Origin: Lepturacanthus savala
Lineage: Eukaryota; Chordata; Actinopteri; Scombriformes; Trichiuridae
Length of the DNA: 64,000 bases
Reading direction: 5' to 3'
Assembly: GCA_030544235.1 (NCBI GenBank)
Contig: CM060462.1
Coordinates: 34,614,526 to 34,678,525, forward strand
Below, in pieces: positions 48,461 through 62,368 of this stretch (within the stretch, counting starts at the first letter, position 1; each line of letters opens with the position of its first letter). Under the pieces are notes generated by a model. The model had not been told where the DNA came from, did not search any database, and worked only from the letters and a program-made list of their open reading frames with translations. The position numbers and the translations under genes are program-made.

Positions 48461-48491
48461 ATAATAACAATAATAATAATAATAATAATAA
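48461..48491. repeat. (AAT)n microsatellite
   Basis: Perfect to near-perfect AAT trinucleotide repeat. Confidence 0.85.
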
Positions 48492-49094
48492 GGGCCTTTT
48501 GAAGGATTATTATTGATTCATATTTCATGCAGTTAAATTCAAGCAATGTAAATCAAGGTTAATTATAAAATAACACTAAACTAATAATAAAATAGAGGAA
48601 AAAATAGGAAATATATATTCAATTAAATAAAAAATAAGTGATGCACATTTGCTGATGTGTTTAGGAGTCTGCTATATTTAAATTGATTTAAATATATTGA
48701 CTCTGCTTTGATAATTTAACAATTGTGATTTAGTCTTTTTTTTATAAAGCTGGAGGAAACATGTTCTCAGTAACAGCCACACACAAACACAAGTCAAATC
48801 ACATCATAAGAGATGGGCAAAAAGCATCATTTGGCAACATAACACAAATTCATATTAGCAGTGCAACATCACAGAATCATTGTTTTACACACTGCATTAA
48901 AACCCACCTGACAAACAAGCTTTATACAGTCTTATTATAAAAAAATTATAAAACAGCTCCATGCAAAGAAAATGCTGCAAAGAGCAAATAAGATTTATCA
49001 GATGTGAGGTGATTTAATTCAGTGTTTAATTTAAGATATAAGTGACAGAAGAAATCTTTAATTCTATACATTACAAATAGATAGAAATCAATGC

Positions 49095-49135
<41 letters not shown>
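49095..49135. repeat. (AAT)n microsatellite
   Basis: AAT trinucleotide repeat of about 13 units, about 600 bp from a similar one. Confidence 0.88.
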
Positions 49136-49136
<1 letters not shown>

Positions 49137-49392
49137 TCTATGTGTCAAACAAAATGTCATAAATAAGGTTAAAGGTTGACATCGGGGTGGCGTGGGTGGA
49201 GAAACGGGTTGTGTTGTGTATTGAGGCTCGGCCCTGGACCTGAGCCCGGCATGCAGTGTGTTTCCTCACAACAAGCAGCTCTCAAAGGCCAGACGGCTTC
49301 CTGACTTTGTATAGGAACACAATCAGACCTGCGGGGCGGGGGAAGGCCGAGTGGACGGACACATTGTCACTGTACTTCTTCAGTGAGCTGAG

Positions 49393-49402
49393 CTAAAAAT
49401 AG
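49393..49402. promoter_or_regulatory. MEF2-type site upstream of rbpms2
   Basis: CTAAAAATAG is a perfect MEF2 consensus about 1.85 kb upstream of the rbpms2 start, inside a GC-richer island (about 49185-49460). Rbpms2 is a heart and smooth muscle gene, so this is a plausible but unproven enhancer site. Confidence 0.35.
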
Positions 49403-52400
49403 TGAAGCTCGGCCATGTTTTCATCGTGTTGCTGTATGCGGTGGAGACGCAGAAAACAAGCAACTGCAACGCTGATATTAGGACAAACTGATGAAAGATA
49501 AATGTTCATTCAGTAAGTGTCAAATTCTTCACATGAAATTATGGAAAACACCAGCTGCTCCTGACAAATTCACACTCGTTTTAAAACAACATGCTATGCA
49601 GCATATCATGCATTTGATTTGAAATTTTCAGGTCTAGAGAATGTTGAAGGCTTCGTAAAGGTGATCTGAAGTTAAATAGGGAATTAAGAGCTGTTGAATG
49701 GAATTAAATAAATTTAATGTTGAGTGATAATGTTATTGGATTAGGTTGGACTATGATGTTTTACAACACCACTTGATGTGAATGTGCATTGCTTGTATAG
49801 TGGATTTCAGCAGGGTTTATTTTGTTAGGTTTTATATTCCCGTCTGTATGTGTTTCAGATGCTGTTGATGAAGCATAAAATGAAGCTAACGTTGAAGCTA
49901 AAAGTGTAGATCTATGTTTTATGAGATAAACCTCTCCCTGGCCTGTAGCTGTATTATTTCTGAAGGAACAACATACATTTACGCTCTGTTTGTCATTTTT
50001 GTAGCTCGCAGCTTATGAAATATTGACTGTACTGCAGAGTGATTGTTAATTTATTCAGTTTGTACCGTGAGGTTTTAATGAGGCCATCTTTGTGCACCTC
50101 GTCCTCTGAATCAAGAAGATGTCACCTTAAAACCTCGTCTACAAGAACAGATCAACATTTCTGCACACGATAAGATCATTGAGCTGCATCTCTCAGCTTT
50201 AATTCAGTATTTTTATCATGCAAATGATTCAATCTGTGTGAAAAGTCTGGTATGATGTAATTTTCAACAGAAAAACACTGTTCTTTGCTTTGAGTATAAT
50301 TATTATACATTTAACATATAATTTTAATTGATATTGGAGAATATTTTGTATTAATATGAGGAAAATTATTTCGACCAGCTTTTAGACACTAGTTAATTGT
50401 AATGTGTCAATATGAGACTTTTCTGAAACTAATGTACATGCTTGAATCAAATTTAGGTTATTTCCATTATTTGAGTCATGAATTATGTTAAAACTAAATA
50501 TATATGTAAAGAAATGTCCTTTTTCTTATCGACATTTATTTCTAATAAATGAGACCATTTATTAAATCAAAAATAATAAGTATTCCAAGTACAGCATGTT
50601 TCTCTAGCACTTTTGTTGAATCTTTTTTTTGCAGCCGTGTAATCACGGCACAGTTGATCACTGGTTATGTTATTTATGTATTTTTTTTTTTTACTATGGT
50701 TTGTGTTGATGTGTTCCTTTTCTGTCTTCTGTTGTTTAGGGGATTGTTGAAGGGATTGTGACTGGACAAATAAAAAATTGCAAAAAATAATTAAAAAAAA
50801 GAAATATCACTGGTGGAAAGGAGGAGAAATGGCATACAAGGGGTTAAAAAAAAGAAAAAAAAAAAAGAAAAAATGAGTCAATGAAGGACTGAACCTTTTT
50901 CTGCCCAAAGATGTCACTGAACTCTTTGCTGCCAAAGATAGCTGCATGTATGTCCTGCCTTATTTATACGTCTCTTCAGTTGGATTTGAAGGAATGTTTT
51001 ACTTCACTTGAAGCTAAATTCACTCAAGTGTTGGCATAGGAGCTTTACATAATTGAGGGCTTTCATAGTCAAAATTGTCCAGAGATGTTTACTTTTCTAG
51101 GCTTTAAAAAGATTGTAGAATTCAAGACCTCGGTGTCTTATAGGACACAATGCGCTGTCTTCCATTAATTGAAGAGATGAGGGAGAATGGGTCTTTTTTT
51201 TTTACTGTCGCATAATGTCTCAAACATTTCTATTTCCATTTTAGAGACGCTGTAGCTGCACAATAGACCAAAACCAGTTACAGGAAAATACCCTGAACTT
51301 GCACAAAAATGCAATACAATACATCATATCTGTGACTATAGGTGTCAGTTTCATAGAATCCACAGGGACCTGTGTTACATGTCATACCCCTCTCTCTTTC
51401 TCTCTTAAAACATTTCTCAAATTGAACAAATTAAATGAAAGAAAGTCAATATTTGGCCTTAATATTTCTGTAACATATCATGGGGCAAGTATTGTGACTT
51501 ATTGCAGTTTATTGCTCCCCTATTTGAAAAAAAATGTTCCAAAACTAAATCAGTGGTGACCACCAGTTTCACCAGAGTGATTTTTCCCTTCTCAGATGGT
51601 TGGATGTGAATCATTTTAGTGGATTAAACAGGTCCAGCATTTTGATTGATAATGTATGGGTATCATTAGGATTTTATCAATACAGATACTGATACTGCTT
51701 AATTTTGCTTATATACTGCAAAATTTTTCTACCATTTGTTTAATATTCCATCTCTAATATCTATTTTATATCGCTGGAAAACAAATACATTTCTCATTCA
51801 AACTACTGTGTTTATTGAAGTTTCTTGCTAAAAGCTACATTTTCCAGCATTACCGTTATATTTGAACATGATGATTTTTTTTATTTATCTGCTCACTTTA
51901 ATGAGCAGACCTCAAACACATCATAATATAATGTTATGCCACCTTGTTTAATTAGTAAACCAGCTCTAATCCTGTCCATTTAAACACATTTTTAAACATT
52001 AGATTAATATTTGTATCTAACAGGAATTTGCTGTTTGCTTCATTTAGTTTAACAGCACTTGGTCAGCATTGCTAACATTAGCCTCCATGCACATGGTCCT
52101 CTTTTTACACGACATGTGGCATTTATGGCATTTAGCTGCATTTTCACACAATTTGAAGGTTTTGCCCTTGTCGGCCATGACTGGGGACACACAGTGTCAG
52201 ACATCACCTGAGGACGGCAGCTTTATTGTTGGATGGTTGAAATGATGTTTAAAAAAGTAACATAAAATACCAATTGAAGAATGGAAGTTTATTAGTGCCG
52301 ATTCACTGTACCAATCCTAATATATCATGAAATAGTGCAGCCATAAAAAAAAACTTGTCTTGTTTCACTCAGAGTGAAAACATTATGTTGTTTTAATGAA

Positions 52401-53689
52401 GAGCTGGAACAATGCAGAATAAATGAAAGCGTGAGTCTGTGTTGATAAAGTGGGAAGTGTTAAAGAGTTAATGGGATGATGCACATCACCAATCTCAAAC
52501 AATACAATTCACCGAATTACCCTTCATTGTATCCACCAGATAATCCAAACAGTTGAGGAGCATTAAATCTGATTTTTCCCCCTTCTGTCTGCCCACAAAC
52601 ACCTGACAGAAACCGAGACTGTATAGTTCAGAGGCTCTGGATAAGCCTCATGTTTTATTTGCGAAAAGCGGCCCCATTGTCCCATAAGTCACCTCACACA
52701 GCACTCTTCTGCTTCACGCCACGCTGAGCCTGTCCGCCCGCGTTAGCGTCACCCACTGCTAAAGCACTTAGCTTGTGTTCTCCGTGTCCTCTGTGGTACA
52801 GCCAAACATCCATTTGGAGGTTCAGGAAAACTTTGACGCTTTTCCTCCCAGCACGCTGAGCAAGAGATGCATTTGTGACGTCTTGTGAATACTTTGTCCA
52901 ATAAATAGCCCTCCTCACGAATACATTAAAGCTAATAAGAGCCACAGCCACACTTTCAGCAAGCTTGATCCGTTTGCTGTTACTTTTGTTCAAACCAGGG
53001 ATTTCATTCAAATTGTTTAAACCAATAATGTCTGTAATACTCTATTAGTGAGCAACGGCACCATTTATCCATTTGGTCGCCACATTTGATCTGTCGCCCT
53101 TTTTGCTAACACTTGTCAGACATTGTCACACCTGCTGTGAAAGCCAGCAAGGACAAAAGGAGGGCGGAGCGGCTCCCATGTCTTCTGGAAATCAATCAAC
53201 TCCAACGCTGCACTGCGGATGCATACATCAAACATACCCCTCTTTTTGCTTCATTAATAGAAAATATTCACGTTTTTAAATGACATGTATTATAGCAGAG
53301 TATAGGGAAACTGAATATAATGGAATTGCAGAATTAAATAATAATTTTAATGTTTTTCTCTCATTAGATGTCACAGCTACACATCAACTTTTTATTTCAT
53401 ATGTTGTTAATTAGGACTCATTTTCATAAGAGTGACATTTTTAATAGATTATTATGTATAAAGTGATAGAAGTAAAGGAAATGTTTCTTAGAGAGCTTCA
53501 AGAATAAGTCTTTAAACCCAGTAAGTCTTTTAACCCAATAAGTTAGCATTTTAGCACTTTTGGTTCTGGAAGTAAGTGTTTGTTTTTATGTGGTTTTGAT
53601 TATACATGAAATAAGGTCTGTGGTTCAAACAACCTGATGCTATTTTCACATTTTGTTCTATGAGATAATATTCATCAGTAAATACCTCA

Positions 53690-54020
53690 CTTGTGAAATC
53701 TGAAGCATTTGTCTTTAAACATGTCTTTAAAAAGTGCTTGTTCCAGCCAACAAGTGGCTAAAATAAGAGAAAAGGTTTGTTAAATGAAGTCTCCGACCTA
53801 CCGTAAGCCGAATGGCAGCTTCTTGAAGCCAACCAATCAGAACACAGCTCAGGGCTCATAGGGAGGCGGGGCTTAAACGGGAGCTAACACAGCCTGTTTC
53901 AGGCAGAGGCTGAACTGAGAGGTGAAGGTTTTTAAACTGTAATTCATGAAAAAATATTCTGCTTTACACCCTATAATAAACAGTAAATAAATATCTGGAA
54001 ATCTGTATATGATATAATAT
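53690..54020 (+). repeat. teleost dispersed repeat with AACCAATCAGAACACAGC block
   Basis: AACCAATCAGAACACAGC, then GGAGGCGGGGCTTAAA, then GGGAGCTAACACAGCCTG and TTTCAGGCAGAGGCTGAACT. I recall this order of blocks from a common fish repeat. Boundaries are approximate; no coding frame. Confidence 0.5.
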
Positions 54021-57000
54021 AATAAATATTGGTTAATTTAGCTTTTATTTATCTTAAAGTGACAATTAAGTGCTGTGTAGTGTCAGTGTTGATGTTAATT
54101 GTGTTGATGTTATTTTGGGTCAAAGTGTGTAGATTCTGGTGGTGTCTAGTGGTGAGGATGCATCTTTTGCAGAGGTTTTGGGATCATGTTGCATGTTTAA
54201 AAATGACACGAAATGGTACCTAGTATGTTTGAACATAACAGAAACAACTGACAGTGTGGGAATGAGAACCGTACAGTCTGCTTACACACTGTATTTTGTA
54301 TAGTTTCACATTTTTCCAAGACTATCTTAATACAACATTCACTCTGTTTTATATATACACTGAAACCGTTTCTGGTCCACAGCCCTCATTTTATAAAACA
54401 ACACAAGGCTTAAGATCTTTGCAATTAGACTAAATGAGATAACGTTTTTTTTGGCATGAAAATGCCTCTTTATATCTTCTTAGACAAGGTTTACTTGCTT
54501 TGTGATGGTAATAACATAAAGTAACATAAAGAGAGGCTCATATATTTCTCCCAAACCATAAATTGTTGTTAAAACATACTCAAAACAATTGCTTGAGATT
54601 TTCCCATGATGATCGGCAATGAAAATTAAAGTAGGAATCTCCAGCACTAAGTCAATAGACCCTTTTCATTCAATGGATCTATTCAAGTACAGGTGTAACT
54701 AATAACATTAATAAGGGCTTACGCATTGTTTCAGATTGGCTTATTGGAGCACTTAACAGGAATGGATTCAGTTACATCTCTGCTATTCCTGCTCCGATCA
54801 GTCAAACTATCTGCTGTGAAAAGGCCTGTTACATCTAATATAGTAATGGAGGAATGAAAACCTCATAAATGTTGATTTAGAAGTAGTTCCCAACCTCTGC
54901 ACAGCAGCTGGAACCATCCATTCCCCCCCCCTCTCTCTCTGCGTCTCTTTTTCCCTTTCCCCCCCAGTCCAGATGTACACAACTGACACCAGTGTTGACA
55001 TATATCAAAGCAGTCATGACTGCAAGTGGTTGACTGAGAAACATTTAACAGCATTATTGGCGTAAGAGGCCTTTGTACAAGCTTTCTCAGTTGTGAAGTA
55101 ACTTTATTGAAATGCCAGCAAGCTGTGTTTGTGTTCTGCACATCAGTATTAATCAATTCCAAAACAAAAAAAACACATATTCCATGTGTCATCCACCTTT
55201 CTCCAACAGTTGTCGAGCACAGTAATTCCAGTTCATTGCCTTCCACACAACTCCTGAATCTCAGGACTATTATGATTTCCACAATGACAACAATGTCAGT
55301 GCCAGCGGTGACTATGTTTATTGTTTCATACAAAGCAGAAAACAAATCTATGAGCTGAAAAAATGTCCAGAAACAGATTGGGGGATTGTGTTACACATTG
55401 AAACTCAGATATGAAAGAAAATCTTTTTTCTTTTTTTAATCTGGCAGTCTATCAGCCACTCAGACACACATTTTCTCAGATTTGGTGAAAAAAAACAGTA
55501 AATGATCTTATTCTTGGTCATATAACTTGTTGAAATGTTTCTTATTGCACTGGAACACTCCCACCACTCCGAGAGTTCTTAACAAGAGGAAATGCTGAAG
55601 AAATGATCCACTGGGACCATTTAAATCGTTCTTTTCTCATGAAGTGAAACCAGCAGATAAAAGAAACTCCACTGAGATTTTCCTCAACATGCAAAAAAAA
55701 TCTATATCAAATTCCCATGTCACAGTCATAAGAAATAAAAGTCATTTGTTAGTAAAGAAATAAATGAAGACAAAAAAAATAGCAGATCTATTTTTCAGAT
55801 TTCAGAGGTGGTGCTGTATGAATCACAAAGTAACTGCGAGCCACTTGGTGAAAATAAACACTTTCACAACATCCTCCCTCAGCAATAAGGTCTTCACTTC
55901 CTGTTTGTGTATGGAATATGGGACACAGAGGGTTATGCTATTCAAACCAAAGGGCAGCAGATTCCCAGCTAGCAGAAACTGGTGGGATCTGAATCCCCGC
56001 TGCCAGCTTCTCAGGGGGATGCTGGAGTGGGTGGGAAAAGGCAGAAAACAGGAAAATAAGGTAATGATGCAAAAGAGGGGATGGAAAAGAAGATAATTAA
56101 ACGGGGCTGGGGGGTGTGGGTCACATAGTTCAGAAGCAGAATATCAGCACAACTTTTTATTATTTAAAAGTTGAAATGAATTGAATGGATATTACTCCAC
56201 AAAAATAGAGAAAGAATAAGAAATGAAAAAAGAGGAAAAAAGAGAGTGGGTGAAAAACAAAGAAACTTAAACAAAGAGATTAGAATATAAAGACTAAGGA
56301 TACATATCGAGTAAACTATACATGTCTGTTCATGTGCAAGTGCAAAGAACTGACAATGAAGCAAGATATCAACAACCACTGACAATAAAAATTGCACTGA
56401 ATTTAGTCAAATAGTGCACTGAATAAATAATACATTCCCCCGAATAAAATATTGCAGGGAGTGAAGTGTTGCACATTTCGGATAATACACTTAAGATAAG
56501 TTAAAGGATGAATAAATAGATTAAATATAGCCTAGAAAGAAATTTTGTTGGGTGAAGGTGTTTTTTTTTCCATAATCCTGTTCAGAAGTATAATAAACAA
56601 ACAAACAGCACAAAAAAACATTACATCCTCGAGAAGGTAATGAGACCCAAACCCGTCTGGAGGAGGAAATACTAAAGTGCATGAAAAACAGACCTCAGTG
56701 CTGAACATGCAGACAGAGGAAAGAGATGTTTTAACTGAAACAGTTTGTGGTTTCCTCAATTAAAGTCTCCTAATCTGTAAATAGAGAAGATGCGTTTGAT
56801 GAAAACTGGAATCTCTCCCGAGAGCAAATGAAAAAATTATGCAAAATAACGTGAGGTCCATATTTTTCTTCTTGTTGCTCATATGTGCTGCCCTGATGTT
56901 TTTGTGCTGCATGTAGCTGTAATATCGGAGCTGTTATGAGGGTTGTGTTTAGTAGCCTGTAGATGTTCAGCCTCGTGCAGGGATTTCAAAGACAGGAAGG

Positions 57001-58447
57001 CCTTTTGATAGGGATCAGCCTGCTTCACCCTGAGCCTGCAGGCAACGTTCTGTGGCACCCCAACAGCAGACAATGTTCTGCAGAAAATTTAAACGTTGTT
57101 TGGACACTTTCTGCTCAGCCGTGAGCCGTGGTCATGTTCTGTTTTTGGGCAGCGTCTCTGGAATGTAAACTACCCCACTACCCACTCATAAACACAGAAG
57201 ACTTCATAACAACTGTGTAATAGAGTGAGGGCTAATTAACACAAGATGAAATACAGTGAAAGGCTCAAGTTTCACATGTTAAATTCCACATCATCACATG
57301 CCTTAATAAAAGGTTTGCATAGTTTGGATTCGGCTCAACAATAGCAATCATTCTGCTGCTGCTGCTGCTGGATATTATTTCTCTTGGGGGATTCTTTAAA
57401 TGACCCGTGGTCACATATACTTATTAGATTAGCACTGTGTGTATTTGTGTTGGCGTTATTGACCCGAATGTTGTGTTTGAGGCCTCAATTTGAGGCTGTA
57501 TGTTGATTATGTTTATGTGAAGACGATGTGTGTGACCTCAGGACTACTACCACTAGTTGTCTCTCCCCCAAATACTTTTACATTCTGTTCTTCACCTGTG
57601 TGTTTTGTTGGTAAAATCCATGGAAACCACATGTTTTAAATGTCTGAGGTCATTAAAACCCAATTTCAAACAATGTTTCCTTCAACTTTTTGTTGTCACA
57701 CAGTAAAGTTTGGAGAAGCGTAGTCACTACCATGGCTGGAGGCTGAAAGCGGGAGGAAACTACCTTAAACAGCAATATCACTGTCAGCCACTAGGTGCTG
57801 GCTACAGCTAATCCTGGCTACAATAGAGTGCTGCAGGGATAATGCATTTTTGCCAACTCAGAGGTTAACATCATCGAGGTTGCCTTGACAAAAAGCCTAT
57901 TAGATGTTTCCATTGTTGTGGAAAAAAAGCTTCAAAACACAAATAATAATCGAAACTCAGGTGACGATGACTTGACTGAATCTTTTTTAGTGACTTGGAT
58001 TTAGACTCTGGGGACTTGACTCAGATTCCAAAGTTAGTGACTTGACTTTGCTAGAAGAAAAAAATACTAATATTAGATTTAAATAAAGTACACTGCAATC
58101 ACAGTTCTTCAGCGTTTCTATTGTGTTCAGAACCACCTCTGTTGTCCCATTTAGCTAATTGTTAGCAGCCATCGTTTTTATGACGTGAAAAACCTACAAA
58201 ATGCATGCGTATGGATTTACTGATGAATATTATGTTGTAGAATAAAATGTGAAAATTTTAACCACAGATCTTATTTCAGATTTTTAACCAAACACATTGA
58301 AAAAAAAAACAATGACTCTAGATGAGGGAACTGCTAACCCATTTTTTCATTCATTCTACAGAGGTCATCATTTATGTCGACTGCAGTGTTATGGTGTTTA
58401 TTATTTTGCTGAACAAAAAATGTAGGTATCATAAACTTTTGTTTTGT

Positions 58448-58795
58448 CAGTCAGTCAGTCATCTTCTATACCCACTTATTCCTCATTAGGGTCACAGGGG
58501 CCTGCTGGAGCCAATCCCAGCGCATTATGGCGAGAGGCAGGGATACACCCTAGATGGTTTCCAGCCAATCGTGGTGCACACACACCATTCACTCACACCT
58601 ATGGGGAAGTTAGAGGCTCCAATTAACCTCAGGATGTCTTTGGATTGTGGGAGGAAGCCGGAGAACCTGGAGAAAACCCACACAGGCACAGGGAGAACAT
58701 GCAAACTCCACGCAGAAAGGTCCCAGACCAAGTCCTTGAACCTGTGACCTTCTTCCTGTGAGGTAACAGCACTACCCACTCCACCACTATAAAAA
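58448..58795 (-). mobile_element. fish retroelement tail (LINE 3' end or SINE)
   Basis: Contains GGGAGGAAGCCGGAGAACC, GAGAAAACCCACACAGGCAC and GGGAGAACATGCAAACTCCA, highly repeated in fish genomes and usually assigned to L2/Maui-type LINE tails or SINEs sharing them. On the minus strand, GGTTCAAGGACTTGG resembles a degenerate tRNA B box, preceded by GTGGTGGAGTGGGTAGTGCTG. About 350 bp, no reverse transcriptase. The class is from memory. Confidence 0.7.
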
Positions 58796-60733
58796 TACAT
58801 CATCCCTGCAGTACTTTATAGACTCCTACTCAAAGAGTGTCACCTTCTTTGACAAATGTTTTGCATAATGACAGCAACAAAACTACTATGTTAAAAAAAG
58901 TGGAAACACTAATCTTAATTTACGAGCAACCCCCCTTCATTGTGATTACAGATTCTTCTTATTCTGCAAACATACAGTCTGAGGTTTAGAACCCATTGCA
59001 CCCATCTCACTTACGTCATCCTTGTGCAAGGTTTCCTTTTACAGCAATGTTATTTAGACTGTTGCAAACATGCTTTCAGAGCACTGATGACAGTTCACCA
59101 GGCTTTTGTCTACCACCAGTGCCAGCTGAGAGCTGTGGTGTGAAGGATGAGACGCTGAGGAGGACATAAACGTTTTAGCAAATCATTGAGGACTAAAACC
59201 TGTGATGCGATGGCGGACGTATATATACAGGAAGAAAAAATATTAAATAAGACATGGTTTACTATAGAAGCTATAGAAGTTATTCATGTAAATGGTGTAA
59301 CACCACATTTAAAATGTCAGATGACAATGCCATTTAATGTGTCAATTTTTTCAATTTCTTTATTCTTAGAGGATAATAAAGTCACTTGAAGTGAATATAA
59401 TGTTTTTTTGTGAATTTGTAATTTGTAACAACAATTGTAACGTTTAAGTAAATATCATTAAAGTTCCAAAACCTGAGGTGAACTTAATGTTAACCCAGAG
59501 CATAAATGTTTTATAAGATACCAGATTTAAAACGCCACTGAGGCATTCCTAGAGGAACTGCTCACCTGGTGCATGCATCAGTACCGCAGCCCACCAGATA
59601 TGCACAGTAGTGTTTATCCCATCATGCACCTTGGCCCCAGCTGGACTGTGAACAATCGAACTGCATTTCATTGACAGATTTTACATTGTGTTAGTTTACA
59701 GTAAAATCTGATTTCTCAGCTTGAGGAAAGTTTTACAAATATAAAACATCCATTAATCAGCAATTCATAATAGAAAGAGTCATATTTGACCTTGTCTGCA
59801 TTTCAAGGTTTCCTGTCAACAGTGTTTTAGCCGCTCCTTTTCCCATGATTGTGTGTGGCGAGTGGTGACTGTACAGTGTCTGTACAGCTGAGGGACCGCA
59901 TCCAGAGATTATTATAAACCATTAACCCAGAGCATCTGAAGCTTACATTAACATGAAGCCTGTGTGTTTTCTATTGGGATGTGGTCACACCAGCAACAGG
60001 CCACAAACATTCTCCAAATCCCAAATCCATTTTTTGTCTTAAGTCAGATTCACCACAATGGTTTGATTTGATTTGCAAAAAATTGCTTTCATGTGTTTTT
60101 TATTCTTTTTCTTCTCTCCTTCTCTTTCTAAAATCAATGTGAATAAAAATAAGATGTCAAAAAATCTGATCTGGGTTGGGACAAGGCCGCAGACATTTGT
60201 GTGATCAGACAGAAAACAGTTGTTAGAAACACATTTCATCGTCTTACTTTTCCTGGTGGTTTGTAGATAGAGGCCAGAGGCTTCTCTGTGTGTGTGGGAT
60301 CGCTCCTACAGCCACAAGAACCACCAGAACTCTGCAGAGGGAAATCTTAGGGGAAGGTGACAGGAGCTAATTTGGCCTAAATGAAATGATATTGAAACAA
60401 CGACTATGAGATATTGAACTGAAATTTGGTACAGACATTGGTGTCCCCCACAGCTTTTGGCTTTTCTTCTTAGCACCATCATCAGTTTAAAATAATCACA
60501 TATAACTCAGTCCATGTTATTTCTATGTTTTTAAACTGTCTTGCACACACAGACCTGATAAAGTTTGCCCTGATTCACATCCCATATCGTTTTAAAATAC
60601 ATTGCTGACTTTCTTTCTTTTTACCATCAATTATGGTAAATCAGATGCTTAAAGATAAAATCTTTAAAGCTCAGAGATAAGTTTAAGATGTATTTTTAAC
60701 AAATTTCACATAATGTGAAATTTTTGTCAGAGA

Positions 60734-60735
<2 letters not shown>

Positions 60736-60822
<87 letters not shown>
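60736..60822. repeat. (CA)n microsatellite
   Basis: About 43 CA units with one AA interruption near 60766. It yields spurious Thr-His and Cys-Val frames. Confidence 0.95.
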
Positions 60823-60826
<4 letters not shown>

Positions 60827-61752
60827 TATCTTCCTTAACTGGCCATTTTCTTGCATACCCTGATTCTTTCAGTAACATTTACCATGTAAAAGCAGCCTTC
60901 AGTGCAGGAAGACTTTCGCTAGTGTCGGTAGGTAAATCTCACAGAGCATCAATCACAAGACTCCAATCCAAACACATGTTCAACTCACATTCTCCTGTTC
61001 CCTCTCCGCTCTACAGATCCAAGGCATGGCTCTCATCTAATGAACAATAACAAGGCAGTTAATGGCAGCAGGACATAGTTCAGTCCCACTCAGAGACACT
61101 AAATCAATCTGTTCCAAATAAACAGCGGGCTTTTATGCCACTTGCTCATCCTGAAACCTGAGTTCTGAGTGTGACATTTCTAATTTATTACGATGTAGTG
61201 AGGAACAGATGAGAACTGGATTTAATACGGTTTAGTTAGTGTGCTTGTGAAGTGAACCATCTTCTCTTTGCTCTTCTTCATATTCCTGCTGCTTATCATT
61301 TATCTTCTGTCCTAAATATTCCTTCCTGGATTTAAGAGGAACTATTTAAAAAAAAAATCTGTTTTTATATCCGGAAATGGAGATGTTTAATGTGGACACT
61401 GCCAGAATCTTATTTTACACAGTAATGTTATTGCACTTTTAAGAGGCAGTTTTATAATAATTCCAGCTGTGTTCTGTTCTAAAATCCCATCAGTCTGTAC
61501 ACTTCCAGATTTATGAGCTGTAAGGTGAGGTCAGGCATCAGAATTCTGCCTGAATAAACTGTAGAGACTCAATGGCAGCATATAAAATTGACAAAAACAT
61601 CCTAATATCAGAAAACTACAGAAGAAGACAACTTTAAATGTTGTATAGTAATTTGTATACCTAAAAGCACAACTGAATGTGGGATACAGTGACCATTTTG
61701 TGAAATAAACAACCCACATACATCATAGTCATGCGTATTATGCCTGTAACCT

Positions 61753-62368
61753 GTGGGGGGAAAGTAACTAAGTATATTTACTCAGGTTTTTAGTCTTGCA
61801 GATATGATTCCTGAACAACCATATTTTCTCCTAAACGCAAATTTCATTTCTGTTATATTTAGTTAAATACACACTTACTCAAGTACTGTACCTAAGTCAA
61901 TTTGAAAGTACTTGTACCAGTATTTTCATTGTGTGCTAGTTCATGATTCTACTCCACAACATTTCAAACTTAAAATATTTTATGATTATAAATGCTTATT
62001 ATTATATGATTATAGTATATGTTATGATTATATGCTTATAAATAACACTGCACTGTTTTAAAAGTAGTTTACAAACATTTTGGCCCGTGGCCCCTTAGTA
62101 AAAATATGTGTAGAATTATATCCACTGGTCGTATTTCAGATGCCTTCACTAGTAACAATAATTAAAATACTACGTTTACATTAATTCATAAAACACACTT
62201 TTCTGCAAAATATATGCATTCACTTTAGTACTTTTAAGTACATTTGGCTGGTATTACATCTCATGTAGGATTATGAATGCTGGACTTTTATTCGTAATGA
62301 AGTACTTTTACAATCTGGTATTGATACTTCTCCTAATGTAAAGGATCTGAGTACATCTTCCACCACTG
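61753..62368 (+). repeat. teleost AAGTAACTAAGTATATTTACTC repeat
   Basis: Begins GGGGAAAGTAACTAAGTATA and continues with CTTACTCAAGTACTGTACCT and TCTACTCCACAACATTT. It ends AAGGATCTGAGTACATCTTCC then ACCACTG. This is a non-coding, transposon-derived family very common in percomorph genomes. A foreign block around 62080-62150 (TTGGCCCGTGGCCCCTTAG) suggests a nested insertion. Confidence 0.65.

Noticed and set aside
54863..55345. 160-residue minus-strand frame
   Set aside because: Crosses a CT-rich low-complexity tract, has no recognisable domain and no supporting splice structure.
60696..61050. Thr-His and Cys-Val repeat frames on both strands
   Set aside because: Produced by the (CA)n microsatellite.
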